64,000 nucleotides of DNA from UBA7957 sp965222695. GTDB lineage: Bacteria > Pseudomonadota > Gammaproteobacteria > Granulosicoccales > Granulosicoccaceae. The stretch covers positions 3,286,001 to 3,350,000 of the forward strand of contig OZ244967.1 in the NCBI GenBank assembly GCA_965222695.1. The letters run 5' to 3'. A program made the translations under genes and the position numbers. Positions 9,266 to 18,414 of the stretch are shown here, in pieces; positions within the stretch are counted from its first letter, which is position 1; every line of letters begins with the position of its first letter. A model generated the notes under the pieces. The model was not told where the DNA came from. It did not search any database and saw nothing but the letters and a program-made list of their open reading frames with translations.

Positions 9266-9462
9266 GTTTGTTAAACCATTGAGACGATACAGATTTATCG
9301 GCCAATGGCGGAACAACTTTGGTCAATTCCGGGCGCATGAGTCCGGTAATATTCATTTCCGTGATACAGACGAATGTCCCAAACTTAATCCATTGATTTT
9401 TGCCAAAAATATACTTATCCAGACCAGTTGTAAAACCGCCTAGACAGGCTCCTCATATGTTT
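9266..9462. other. intergenic region upstream of the Kelch gene
   Basis: About 200 bases lie between the Kelch gene start and the inferred insertion-sequence end at about 9463. They should hold the Kelch gene promoter, on the minus strand. I see no clear -35/-10 pair and no coding signal. The nearby insertion may have displaced upstream regulatory sequence. Confidence 0.3.
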
Positions 9463-9471
9463 TGACCTGTC

Positions 9472-9806
9472 AAGTATTTGTATTACTTCATCTTCTGTTT
9501 TTCATCGATTAACCCACTTGTTGATCGGTGTGCTGACCTTCAAGCCCTCTGAGTAGCGCTGGAATAACTCTTTCGACTGTTGAACATGCTCATATTCGCG
9601 GGTTGGTTACCGGCAGTTCATCGCTTCGTCGCGGACTTACCCATCTCTACGGACGAGGGTCACTGATGACACCAGTGCCTCCTAGGAGCATCTGGGATTT
9701 TCCTCAGCTTTATCCCAGCGTTACTCTGAGGGCTCGATACCACTGTGTCCCTACCGATGACCTCCTCTGAGCTGTGTCGGGGTTGTAGAGCGGCGTGTGT
9801 GATCGC
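9472..9806 (-). ncRNA. candidate bridge/seekRNA region of the IS1111-like element
   Basis: This is the non-coding 3' region between the transposase stop and the right inverted repeat. In IS110/IS1111 elements this type of segment encodes a structured guide RNA with target- and donor-pairing loops. Several short complementary stretches are present, but I could not fold it or assign the loops. No open frame with a ribosome site covers it. The assignment rests on position and established knowledge of the family rather than on a recognised sequence motif. Confidence 0.45.
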
Positions 9807-10928
9807 TCATGCCACCACCATCATGGTTTGCCGCGCTTGTTGAACCACCGCCCAGATAAACCCGCTGAGCTCTCTAGCCACCGCGGTGACCACCTTGCAG
9901 CGATTGATACCCCGCTCAGTGAGGGCTCGGTAGCGGGCGCACAACCTCTTTTGCCCCTTCCACGCCACCGCCTGCACCTGGGGGCTGGCCCTTTGTGCTC
10001 GCCGTTGAATCTCTCGTGAGCGGCGAGCGGCAAAGCGATAGCACCAGGCCGACTCGATCAGCAAGCGCCGCACATGGGCATTGCCGCTCTTGGTGATCGC
10101 TCCCTGGTAACGGTGCTTACCGCTGCTGTGCTCACGGGGGACTAACCCCAGATAAGCCATCAACTGTGTCGCTTTGCTAAAGCGGCTCAGATCCCCCAGC
10201 TCCGCCACAACCCCCATCGCCGTGATCAAGTTGACACCGCGCATCGCCATCAGCCCATCGACGATCGGCTCCAGCGACCAACCGCTCTTAGCCACACTCA
10301 TCTGCTGCTCTATCGTGCCGATCTGACGATCGATTCCCCTGAGCGCATCGATGTATTCCTTGAGCGCCCATTGCTGGTGTACACTGGGCAGTTGCAACGC
10401 TTCAAGCCAGTGCCAAAACCCTTTTGTCCAGTTCTTCTTGCCCCCTGTCCAGCGCCGCGAATGACGTAACAAAAAGGCTAACAATTGCTGACGCACCTGC
10501 CTTTGCATCCGCTTGAAATCATCCCGGGTACGCACCAAATCCCGTATCGCTTCTTGTTCAGCATCAGGCACCCAGACCGGTGTCAGTTCACCTGCCCGCA
10601 ACAACTCGGCCAAGCGTAAACTATCGCGCCGATCCGTCTTCACCTTCTCCGAGGCTCGGCGTGGAATCAGGCTCGGCGCCACCACCTGGCAGGCCTGACC
10701 CATGCCGCTGAGATGATGGTACAGCCCATAACCGCAAGGTCCAGCCTCGTAACAGACACCCAGCACTTCACCTTCGGGGTTGATCTTGTTGAACAGCGCA
10801 TTGACCGCTTGGGGCGTGTTCGCGATGGTGCCGTAGAAGCGGGCTTTTGAACGACCCGCATCGGCGATCGAAACGGCGATGGTTTCTTTATGAACATCAA
10901 GACCTACATATTTGCTATAGTGTTTCAT
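9807..10928 (-). CDS. IS110-family transposase
   Basis: The 373-residue product has the N-terminal RuvC-like DEDD domain (YVGLDVHKETIAVSI with the first Asp, CYEAGPCGYGLY with the Glu, and KTDRRDSLRLAELL with the Asp pair), a helical linker, and the C-terminal Tnp20-like domain (MRGVNLITAMGVVAELGD, YLGLVPREHSSGKHR with its serine, and ITKSGNAHVRRLLIESAW). Length is normal and the frame is intact, so the enzyme may be active. GACAGGTC, the same motif as the terminal repeat, overlaps its ribosome site and ATG. Confidence 0.93.
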   Translation of the reverse strand: MKHYSKYVGLDVHKETIAVSIADAGRSKARFYGTIANTPQAVNALFNKINPEGEVLGVCYEAGPCGYGLYHHLSGMGQACQVVAPSLIPRRASEKVKTDRRDSLRLAELLRAGELTPVWVPDAEQEAIRDLVRTRDDFKRMQRQVRQQLLAFLLRHSRRWTGGKKNWTKGFWHWLEALQLPSVHQQWALKEYIDALRGIDRQIGTIEQQMSVAKSGWSLEPIVDGLMAMRGVNLITAMGVVAELGDLSRFSKATQLMAYLGLVPREHSSGKHRYQGAITKSGNAHVRRLLIESAWCYRFAARRSREIQRRAQRASPQVQAVAWKGQKRLCARYRALTERGINRCKVVTAVARELSGFIWAVVQQARQTMMVVA

Positions 10929-11021
10929 GACCTGTCCTCTTCAATTATGGCTCTGTTGTTAGGGTATTCACCTTCTACAATAACCCACGGCGTTGAAGGT
11001 GGACAGGTCACTACATGATGT

Positions 11022-11648
11022 CTATAAATCAAGTATCTCTTTCACTCGCGATTTCAACCGGGGAATGACGTCGGCTTCCACCCAAGGGTTATTTCTCAGC
11101 CAGCGATTGTTTCTGGGGCTGGGATGAGGCAGAGGCAAAAGCGCGGGCCAGAAGTCACGCCAGGCCTTGACCGAATCCGTCAGTGTTTTTTTTCGATTTG
11201 GGCCTAGATGATAATCTATAGCATAGCGTCCCATGACAACCGTCAGTTCTATGGATTTCAGTGGCTCCAACAGCCGCAGACGCCAGGTTTGCCGACACTC
11301 GGGCCGGGGAGGCAAGTCTCCACCTTTGCCCGTTCCCGGAAAACAAAACCCCATAGGCAATAAGGCGATTTTATCAGAATTGTAAAAAGTCTCCCGGTCT
11401 ATACCCATCCAGTCCCTGAGTCTGTCGCCACTGGGATCATTAAAGGGCAGGCCTGTTTCATGCACTTTTTTTCCCGGTGCCTGTCCGACGAGTAAAATAC
11501 GCGATTGTTGACTTAATTGTATTACGGGGCGGGGCCCAAGCGGCAGTTCTTTTTCGCACTTTTTACAAGCACGCACCTCCGCAAGCAGGGATTCAAAATC
11601 AGACACGGTAATATCCGGTAGTTTTTGCACTGCGGACAGCCCTAACAA
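11022..11648 (-). CDS. uracil-DNA glycosylase superfamily protein
   Basis: The 208-residue protein has the UDG-fold motifs: CKKCEKELPLG near the N-terminus, LLVGQAPGKKVHETGLPFNDPSGDR (shown in parts: VGQAPG is motif 1) and HPSPRN as the catalytic-loop motif. It resembles the uncharacterised family often annotated as uracil-DNA glycosylase family protein rather than Ung or the four-cysteine family 4. Activity is not proven. The first start is TTG at 11648, overlapping the sulfatase stop; GTG at 11630 is the alternative. The stop codon is about a dozen bases from the insertion-sequence end, so its downstream region was replaced. Confidence 0.78.
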   Translation of the reverse strand: MLGLSAVQKLPDITVSDFESLLAEVRACKKCEKELPLGPRPVIQLSQQSRILLVGQAPGKKVHETGLPFNDPSGDRLRDWMGIDRETFYNSDKIALLPMGFCFPGTGKGGDLPPRPECRQTWRLRLLEPLKSIELTVVMGRYAIDYHLGPNRKKTLTDSVKAWRDFWPALLPLPHPSPRNNRWLRNNPWVEADVIPRLKSRVKEILDL

Positions 11649-13186
11649 CGCGGCCCGGTGTAGGCGACAACCCCCTCCGGGGTAAGAAGCTGGTTTGTCA
11701 GTTTTCGGTCTTGGTGAAGGATTTTATGGTTTAAAAGCCGTGAACAGTATTCCATCACTACCGGCCCGAACTCCGGGTTTTCCGCCAGATTATTCAGCTC
11801 TCCGGGATCGGCCTGCAGATCAAACAATAGCGATGGCAAAGCTGCAAAATGAACATATTTAAAGCGGTGATCGCGGATCACATTAAGACAGGCCTGATCC
11901 GGTGTCAGACCCAATCGTTTTTCATAGAACCGGGTATGTATATTTCTGAAATCGAATTCCCAGAAAACCTGCTGGCGCCAGCTTTCGGGCCTTTTCCCGC
12001 GAACCAGCGGGAGTAAGGAGCATCCGGCGAGTTCATGCGGAATCGGAAGATCAAGCCATTCGAGAATCGTCGGTACTATATCGACAGACTCTGTAAAATA
12101 CCCGTCTTCCACGCGGCCGCACAGTCCCGGATCCACTCCGGGGTCCCTTATAAGCAAAGGAATATGGTAACTGGAATCGAAAAAACCTCCCTTATTCCAC
12201 AACCAATGATCTCCAAGCTGTTCCCCATGATCGGATGTAACGACGATCAAGGTGTTTTCATAGTCACCGGATGCCTTTAAACAAGCGATCAATCGTCCAA
12301 GTTGTGCATCTACCTCAGCCAGAAGGCCATAGTACACAGCTGCAATATCACGCCGCTCCTGCTCATCGATACGCTGAACATTGATATCCGGGGTGCAGTA
12401 TCCAGTCACATCCTGTGCCGCCAACCAGGTCGCTGTATAGGGATGCATCGCAGCTTCCCCCGAGCGGCCATAACGGCGTATGGGCAAAGGTATTTTATCT
12501 GAATCGATCAATCGATTATAAGGTTCCGGGGCCAGCCATGGCGGATGCGGCCTGAGCAAAGCCAGATGGACGAACCAAGGTGTATTATTCCGGTTCTTGA
12601 TATACTGGATTGTTCGATCCACCAGGAAAGCCATATCGCTGTCTTCGGCACGGTAAGATGCCGCCTCTCTGGTGAATCCGGCGGCAAAAAAGTTTTTGCT
12701 TCTGTACAGATTCAATTCATCTGTCGGGATTTGATAACCTTTGTCACGCAAGGAATCGACCCAGGGTTGCAGGCAACTCTCATTGAGTTCCACATCGATT
12801 GAGAATCCGGGCATTACGCCTTCGTACGTCGTCAACGCTGGATCGTTCTCAGAGTAGACATTCGGATCGGCACTGGTATCGGTATATCCGAACAGAACGG
12901 GATCATATCCGCCACCTCGTACCATACGGGCGATATTATTGGTGTGATGAGCCAAAGGTGTGCCATTACGTACAGAACGATGGTTCTGAGCATAAAGTCC
13001 GGTTAACAATGAGGCTCTGGCAGGCCCGCAAGGTGCGGCAACTGTAAAATGGTTTTTCCCGAACCACCCATCCGCCGCCAATGCATCCAAATTTGGCGTT
13101 TGCGCAACCGCATGTCCCAAATAGGACAATGCCTCCCCGCGCCATTGATCAATCACTACAAACAACACATTAGCCGGCATCATCAA
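11642..13186 (-). CDS. sulfatase-family hydrolase, phosphonate monoester hydrolase-like
   Basis: The 514-residue product is an alkaline phosphatase/sulfatase superfamily enzyme. Metal ligands are in FVVIDQWRGE and TSDHGEQLGDH. Cys53 in APCGPARASLLTG is the residue converted to formylglycine. RPHPPW and KYVHFAALPSLLFDL match the phosphonate monoester hydrolase/arylsulfatase group more closely than classic arylsulfatases. There is no signal peptide, consistent with a cytoplasmic enzyme. The true substrate may be a phosphonate or phosphate monoester, a diester or a sulfate. It overlaps the UDG-family gene by a few bases, suggesting coupled translation. An anaerobic or FGE-type maturase is not visible in the window. 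Confidence 0.85.
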   Translation of the reverse strand: MMMPANVLFVVIDQWRGEALSYLGHAVAQTPNLDALAADGWFGKNHFTVAAPCGPARASLLTGLYAQNHRSVRNGTPLAHHTNNIARMVRGGGYDPVLFGYTDTSADPNVYSENDPALTTYEGVMPGFSIDVELNESCLQPWVDSLRDKGYQIPTDELNLYRSKNFFAAGFTREAASYRAEDSDMAFLVDRTIQYIKNRNNTPWFVHLALLRPHPPWLAPEPYNRLIDSDKIPLPIRRYGRSGEAAMHPYTATWLAAQDVTGYCTPDINVQRIDEQERRDIAAVYYGLLAEVDAQLGRLIACLKASGDYENTLIVVTSDHGEQLGDHWLWNKGGFFDSSYHIPLLIRDPGVDPGLCGRVEDGYFTESVDIVPTILEWLDLPIPHELAGCSLLPLVRGKRPESWRQQVFWEFDFRNIHTRFYEKRLGLTPDQACLNVIRDHRFKYVHFAALPSLLFDLQADPGELNNLAENPEFGPVVMEYCSRLLNHKILHQDRKLTNQLLTPEGVVAYTGPRC

Positions 13187-13463
13187 GCCACCTTTGAACT
13201 CGAACTTCGCGCATTGTACTGATAATTTGCCGTGATAGAAGAAATTTCCGACAAGCCGGCCCTTTACAATGATTGCCGGCTAACCACCGCTCTCCTTATG
13301 CGCCAGAGGCACAAGTATTGGGTGAGTCATTATCTAAGCATTTGCCCTGGTTGAGTATTTTCGGCAGCACACAAATGGCTGGTGATCCATCAACCTAATG
13401 ATTACGGATTCAGAGCCACTCCGGTGCAAATCCAAATCAGCCAGGTATATGAAAATTGAATTT

Positions 13464-14024
13464 TTAACATTGGGCCTGATTGACTTTCTGCGCCGTAAGC
13501 ACCGAAATCTCACCCTGCTGATTCAGTAATACAACCCGAGAACTGTTGTCAATCTCGCCGTCGAGACAAGCGAAAATAGCACCCGACTTTGCACCGCTGC
13601 CGGGAATTTCTATCTCTCCGCTGCCGGAAAACGTGATCTGATTTTCTGCAAATCCTTGTCCCGACAGCGATACATCGCCCGACAGTGGGTTATACTTGCG
13701 GAGAATAAGATAGTTGCTCACCCCGTGTCGTGTCTGATCCGGGACTCCCCTGTATATTAACCATCCCTGTTCCCAACCGCCCTCGCGGGAACAGTTCGAG
13801 CTGTCTTGGCTTTTGCATATGGAAACGAACTTCCCGCTTTGCCTGGCCTGTGAACGGGCAAACCAAAGGGCGTCGGATAAAGTGTTCACCTCATACTCTA
13901 TCAGCGTGCTGTTCAGTACGCTGAAACTCCGGGGGGAAGCCCAAAAGAAAAACGACATCATTATAGCGATAACGATCAGTATCTGTATTTTTGAAAAACC
14001 CTTGTTCACGCTTCTTGTAGTCAT
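13464..14024 (-). CDS. FimT/GspH-like type IV pilin-like protein
   Basis: The 186-residue product has a prepilin leader, KGFSKIQILIVIAIMMSFFFW, cleaved after Gly (shown across residues about 8-28), followed by a globular domain with SDALWFARSQARQSGKFV, typical of FimT/GspH proteins. At mature position 5, where most pilins have Glu, there is Gln, and position 3 is Lys. Two cysteines (CKSQDSSNC) form a likely disulfide. ATG 14024 has GGAG a few bases upstream; an upstream in-frame start at 14057 would give an overlong leader. No other pilin or secretion genes are nearby, so it is an orphan minor pilin or pseudopilin. Confidence 0.72.
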   Translation of the reverse strand: MTTRSVNKGFSKIQILIVIAIMMSFFFWASPRSFSVLNSTLIEYEVNTLSDALWFARSQARQSGKFVSICKSQDSSNCSREGGWEQGWLIYRGVPDQTRHGVSNYLILRKYNPLSGDVSLSGQGFAENQITFSGSGEIEIPGSGAKSGAIFACLDGEIDNSSRVVLLNQQGEISVLTAQKVNQAQC

Positions 14025-14237
14025 ACCACTCCACCCCAATACAGCTCTATGCGGCACTAGCGCTACCTAATACCTTCGGTAAAAAAACTCCCCATGCATG
14101 GATGGATGAGAGGCTTCTCTTCCGCTAATTGTATTTATAGTTCTGTAAAAAGGTAGTTGGGCGTTTGCGGTTCAGAACTTCCCGAATCTGTGATCCTAAG
14201 CGCGATTGTATCTGGGTCGGAGCCGAAAAATGTGATG

Positions 14238-14786
14238 CTACCCAAGCTTCAGATTACGCAAAATATCGCGCCAGCTGACGATACCGACCGGTATGCCGCC
14301 TTCTTCAACTACCGGTATGCACGACACCTTATGCTGATTGAACACAGATATTGCCTCATTGATATGGTTGCTTTTCCTGAGAGTGATCGGTTTACGGCTC
14401 ATCACCTGATGCGCTCGCTTATTAAGCGTTGCCAGGTCTTTTTCGGTTTCGGATGCCGTTCCGATATTGGGGCTAATCGCTCGCAGTAAATCGCGATCGG
14501 AAAGCACGCCGAATAACTTTCCGTTTTCGACCACCAGCAGATGATGGAATCCGGTTCGTTCAAAAATTTCTTTGGCAAACAGCAAGGGCTCGTCCATTGC
14601 AATGGTAACGATCGAACCGGTCATTATCTGTTCAATGTTCACTTGCTCCTCCTGAGCAATTTCTTCCTGAGAGCGAATCCGCTCTTTCAAGAATTGATCC
14701 CGGGAAGGCGGGATATTGAAATTTCTCTTGACTGTATCGGCCGGGCCTGGGCCTTTTTTACACTTATCGGCTAGTACTCTGACCAC
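14238..14786 (-). CDS. tandem CBS-domain protein
   Basis: The 182-residue protein has a charged N-terminal third and two CBS domains: residues 52-115 (IMTGSIVTIAMDEPL, HHLLVVENGKLFGVLSDRDLL) and 127-180 (VMSRKPITLRKSNHI, VSCIPVVEEGGIPVGIVSWRDIL). CBS pairs bind adenosyl nucleotides and act as regulatory modules. The start is uncertain: GTG 14786 gives the whole frame. A second stand-alone CBS protein is encoded at 47.7-48.1 kb. Neighbours do not identify a partner. Confidence 0.85.
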   Translation of the reverse strand: MVRVLADKCKKGPGPADTVKRNFNIPPSRDQFLKERIRSQEEIAQEEQVNIEQIMTGSIVTIAMDEPLLFAKEIFERTGFHHLLVVENGKLFGVLSDRDLLRAISPNIGTASETEKDLATLNKRAHQVMSRKPITLRKSNHINEAISVFNQHKVSCIPVVEEGGIPVGIVSWRDILRNLKLG

Positions 14787-14817
14787 CTAATCCATGCATC
14801 CTGGAGATTTCCACCTC

Positions 14818-14887
14818 CGTGGGAGCTTGCCCTGCAAGCGATAAATCGCAGAATACAAACACTATCGCGAGGGTGCCTCGCTCCTAC
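14818..14887. repeat. REP-like repeat, inverted pair
   Basis: Two arms, GTGGGAGCTTGCCCTGCAAG and TCGCGAGGGTGCCTCGCTCC followed by TAC, face each other across about 20 bases. Each arm is itself a short hairpin. The same kind of arm recurs at 43.59-43.67 kb and 57.33-57.35 kb. The form matches REP elements common in gammaproteobacterial intergenic DNA. Confidence 0.7.
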
Positions 14888-15052
14888 AGCACCCTGGAAA
14901 TTTCCATTATTACTGGAATTAGACTCAATTGTGTCAGGTTCTCCATACCCACTGATTTTCCATGCCATACCCATACACAGACTTACCGGTTACAGTTATC
15001 ATTAGGGCCTGTCATCAATGACTCCCTGGCACACTCATCCGGAATCTTTCAT

Positions 15053-16357
15053 ATGCCGATGCGGTCCGTCGACAATCACCCACAACGATTTTTGCTCGCC
15101 AACGAGCTTCACGCCAGACCCTTTCCGGAACTAAGCTCCCCATGTTGTGCCGCTCATCTGGCGATAAAGGCTCCAAAAAACGCGGCCCATCGAGATCCTG
15201 CTAAAGACCGGGAACATCTTAATGAACTGTTGAACCGTTATGGCTCTCCGCTGCCCGCGGAAGACGTCAATCACTACTACGGCCCCTTGGGGCAGGCTGT
15301 ATTGAAATGGGAGAGACATACAGAGTTCGTCACCTATACGGCTTACTCACAAGGCGTGTCGGATAAACCCTTTCAGGATGATAATTTCGATATATTTCCC
15401 GGCGACTGGATTTCCTCCGCTCCCGGAAAAGTGTTGACTTCAGCGATAGTGCGGATTGAGAGAATCACCTCCCTCGATGCGATCGAACAGTCATTCGAAA
15501 ACAAGATTCAGAGTTGGTTTGTCGCTGAAAGCCTGGCGGTTTCGCGGGTGATAGACGACAACGCCGTCGTCTGCGGCGATTTCCGCATCGATCAAGCCGG
15601 TCATGTGCGAATTGCCGTGCTCGCCTTGGAAGCGATCAGCTCCCGTCGTCTGGGAAGAATCGTACAGCGGCTGCTGGAAGTCGAGACCTACAAGTCCATG
15701 GCCATGCTGACACTGCCCGAAGCCCGCAAGATAGCCTCCAGAGTCAGTGAATTGGACAATGAGCTGGCCGAACTTGTCCATTCGATGTCGGAAAACCGGG
15801 GTGCGGAAAATATCACCCTCGATTGCCTGCTGAAAATTGCGGCGGAAATCGAGTTGTTGGTGGCGAAAACTGCGTTTCGTTTCGGCGCCGCCGAGGCTTA
15901 CGAGACAATCGTCAATCAACGTCTTGAAGTACTCAGGGAGCAACGCTTTAACGGGCGGCAGATATTCGCCGAATTCATGCTGCGCCGCTTTGATCCGGCG
16001 ATGCGCACTTGCCGCTCCGCCCAAGAGCGCCTGACCGATCTGTCAAGTCGCGCCGCTCGCGCATCAAATTTATTGAGAACGCGGGTGGATGTCGCCACAT
16101 CGGAGCAGGATCGCAAAGTGCTGGAAAGCATGAACAAACGCGCTGAATTACAATTTAGGCTGCAGGAAACCGTAGAGGGCCTGTCGGTCGTCGCAATCAG
16201 CTATTACGCGGTGAATTTACTCAACTATCTACTGGCTCCCATGGCCGGTTCGGCAGGAATCGACAAGAATCACTTACTGGCCGGACTGATTATTCCAGTA
16301 GTACTAGGTGTATTGTTTATGGTCAGACGAATCAAAAAGCGGTTGACAAAACAGTAA
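15053..16357 (+). CDS. DUF3422-family membrane-anchored protein
   Basis: The 434-residue product carries the DUF3422 signatures: HPQRFLLANELHARPFPEL near the start, WERHTEFVTYTAY, and GDFRIDQAGHVRIAVLALE. A long helical segment (about 230-370) precedes two C-terminal membrane segments (VVAISYYAVNLLNYLLAP and AGLIIPVVLGVLFMV). Function is unknown; members are thought to be membrane-bound. ATG 15053 is chosen because it directly precedes the conserved N-terminus; ATG 15059 is a close alternative, and an in-frame extension to 14819 would run through the REP repeat. Confidence 0.88.
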   Translation: MPMRSVDNHPQRFLLANELHARPFPELSSPCCAAHLAIKAPKNAAHRDPAKDREHLNELLNRYGSPLPAEDVNHYYGPLGQAVLKWERHTEFVTYTAYSQGVSDKPFQDDNFDIFPGDWISSAPGKVLTSAIVRIERITSLDAIEQSFENKIQSWFVAESLAVSRVIDDNAVVCGDFRIDQAGHVRIAVLALEAISSRRLGRIVQRLLEVETYKSMAMLTLPEARKIASRVSELDNELAELVHSMSENRGAENITLDCLLKIAAEIELLVAKTAFRFGAAEAYETIVNQRLEVLREQRFNGRQIFAEFMLRRFDPAMRTCRSAQERLTDLSSRAARASNLLRTRVDVATSEQDRKVLESMNKRAELQFRLQETVEGLSVVAISYYAVNLLNYLLAPMAGSAGIDKNHLLAGLIIPVVLGVLFMVRRIKKRLTKQ

Positions 16358-16362
16358 CACAG

Positions 16363-17319
16363 CTATCCCGATATTGCAGAATCCGCGGTAAACACCTTAG
16401 TGTCCGGATGAAAAGTAAACCAAGCAAACCAGAATGCGATAGTCGACACAACAGGCTCTCCTTCCATGGTTGTAATATAGGCACTGCGGGCTTCGGACTC
16501 CCAGTGGATTTGCACGCTTTCACCGCCAATTTCATCCACGAACAGACTTGCTCCGTTTTTTTCCAATTCCACATAAGGATAGGCTTTGACCTGACCTTTG
16601 ATTTCAACGCCCATCACCTGCTCTTTCGGATGATATACTTCCGGAGCTTTGTTGGAAACACTGAAATAGATGCGCCTTGACGTCTCGTAGCCCTCGTAAG
16701 GACTGCGCGTATAGTCACGCCTATGTCCTGTATCCGTACTCAATACCAGAGTATCGGGGTACCGCTGAATCCAATCCTTCCAGCTGGTATGATATACAGG
16801 CAAGCCCTCAAGCTTTTCCCCGACCAGCTCTCCACTGACCGCCTCCCCCTTTATCTGCGACCAAAGCGATTCCGTAGCTCGGTCATAGAGTAAAACATCA
16901 CTCTGATACAACAGCCCGGAAACACCGAATTCAGTACGTTGATTTCCTGCTTTGGCCACAAACGCCATTCCGGTTCCACATAAGGGACAATAAGTCACGG
17001 CAAAGTATTTTTCTCCGATATTATCGTTAACAATTTCATGCCAATCGAGAATTTTTATCGGGTAAGCCTTTGCTTCCCCGGACATGACTATACCCAGTAT
17101 TCTATCCTGATCCTTCATAAACTCCGCTTTATCGATGGTCAGAAACTTAGGTTCATCTATGGCTGGAATACCGTCTCGTGGAGGTCCACCGGACAGAATT
17201 TCGTCAACCGGAACATTAGCGTTATCGAGGAAAAATCCGTTTTTACTCAAGGCCAGGACGGCGGTAGGTAAGAGAACAAACGCACAAATTATGATAAACA
17301 GAGGTATTTTTTTAGGCAT
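16363..17319 (-). CDS. DUF3179-domain exported protein
   Basis: The 318-residue product has a signal peptide (IPLFIIICAFVLLPTAVLA) and DUF3179 motifs: IPAIDEPKF, GEAKAYPIKILDWHEIVND, YFAVTYCPLCGTGMAF with its CPLC pair, SDVLLYDRATESLWSQI and DTGHRRDYTRSPYEGY. The family is widespread and uncharacterised; the CPLC cysteines and histidines may bind metal or act in redox. It converges with the DUF3422 gene, with only 5 bases between stops. Confidence 0.88.
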   Translation of the reverse strand: MPKKIPLFIIICAFVLLPTAVLALSKNGFFLDNANVPVDEILSGGPPRDGIPAIDEPKFLTIDKAEFMKDQDRILGIVMSGEAKAYPIKILDWHEIVNDNIGEKYFAVTYCPLCGTGMAFVAKAGNQRTEFGVSGLLYQSDVLLYDRATESLWSQIKGEAVSGELVGEKLEGLPVYHTSWKDWIQRYPDTLVLSTDTGHRRDYTRSPYEGYETSRRIYFSVSNKAPEVYHPKEQVMGVEIKGQVKAYPYVELEKNGASLFVDEIGGESVQIHWESEARSAYITTMEGEPVVSTIAFWFAWFTFHPDTKVFTADSAISG

Positions 17320-17542
17320 GAGAGTCTCACCGGATATGCGTATTCCCTATGACCCCATTTATTCTTCCAGGTTCATTAGAATCCATCTTTCACGGCAGTA
17401 CGGCGGGATTGAAGATCAGGTACAGGGATCTGAGGCTGTAGTCTTAATATATGGGCTACATTAGAGAAGATGCATGATAAGATTTTCGTCTTTGCAAAGT
17501 TATCACCAATCTACCGCCTTAAGCGACTGTCCGTTAATAGAG

Positions 17543-18384
17543 ATGAATACCGACTATATAAAAGGTCTGCTTTTGACCGCATTGGGTGTGATTATACTCA
17601 GCTTCGATGCGTTGCTTATCCGTCTTATTCATGCGGATTCTTTTAGCTTGCTGTTCTGGCGGGGACTGTTACTGAGCGTCACGGTGGCGGTTTGGTTCAG
17701 ATTTCGCCACCGCGGGAAAGCGATATTCCAATTTGATGCGACAACACTTAGATCAGCGTTTTTGTTCTTTATCAGCGCAAGTTGTTTCGTCCTGGCAATC
17801 AATCTCACTTCGGTTGCCAATGTTTTGCTTATAATCAGTAGTCAGCCGCTGTAATGGCGTGGTTGTTTTTAAAAGAAAAGTCCTCTCCCGCCACCTGGCT
17901 TGCAATATTTTTTTCAATTGCAGGGATCATCTGGGTCATGAAAGGTTCCTGGCAGAGCCCGAATTTAAAAGGGGATTTACTTGCTTTGTGCTGCGGCCTG
18001 GGTTTGTCGGCTAAATTTGTCAACGACCGCGCTGTGGCCCATCGAAATATGTCGCATGCCCTGGTTATTTCCGGTTTAATGATTGCGGCTTTTGGAATCG
18101 TTTATGGTCAACCCTGGCAGCTGCAGGGAACCGATTGGCTGTGGATGCCGATACTGTGTGTGATCGTTGTTCCGGCGGCGTTTATTCTGATCACTCTCGG
18201 ACCTATGCACATACAGGCCACCGAAGTCGGTATGCTAATGCTGCTGGAAGCCGCGTTAGGCCCAATTTGGGTATGGATATGGCTTAAGGAGCTACCGAGC
18301 AAAGCAGCATTCGAGGGTGGCGCAGTAGTCATATTGACAGTCTTTACTCATGGTCTGATTCAATGGCGCCGACGTCATGTATAA
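17543..18384 (+). pseudogene. EamA/DMT-family transporter split by a frame disruption
   Basis: Two adjoining frames together encode one EamA-type drug/metabolite exporter. The first (ATG 17543 to TAA 17854) supplies four membrane segments and stops after NVLLIISSQPL; the second (from ATG 17854) supplies MAWLFLKEKSSPATW and the second EamA domain. In intact homologues about four residues (like FAAL) join these blocks, so a small deletion that also shifts the frame is the simplest explanation. The stop and next ATG overlap as TAATG, so reinitiation and a two-piece transporter are possible. Weak ribosome site at the first ATG. Confidence 0.65.
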
Positions 18385-18414
18385 TCCGGCAAGTACTTAA
18401 AAGCCATTTTAACG

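Larger units (their letters stand above)
9463..11010 (-). mobile_element. IS110-family insertion sequence, IS1111-like
   Basis: The element is about 1.55 kb. It contains one transposase gene, read leftward, and is bounded by the 9-base inverted repeat TGACCTGTC (9463-9471) and its complement GACAGGTCA (11002-11010). About 335 non-coding bases follow the transposase stop and only about 75 precede its start. Long non-coding sequence on the 3' side with sub-terminal inverted repeats is the arrangement of the IS1111 branch. True tips probably lie a few bases outside the repeats. No target duplication is evident, as expected. It sits directly downstream of the UDG-family gene stop (11022). Confidence 0.8.

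Noticed and set aside
13384..13460. Possible riboswitch-like segment (GCCACTCCGGTGCAAATCC)
   Set aside because: It faintly recalls part of a cobalamin riboswitch, but the remaining conserved boxes are absent and the downstream gene has no cobalamin link.
15491..16024. 177-codon minus-strand frame
   Set aside because: Antisense shadow of the DUF3422 gene, with no ribosome site and no family features.
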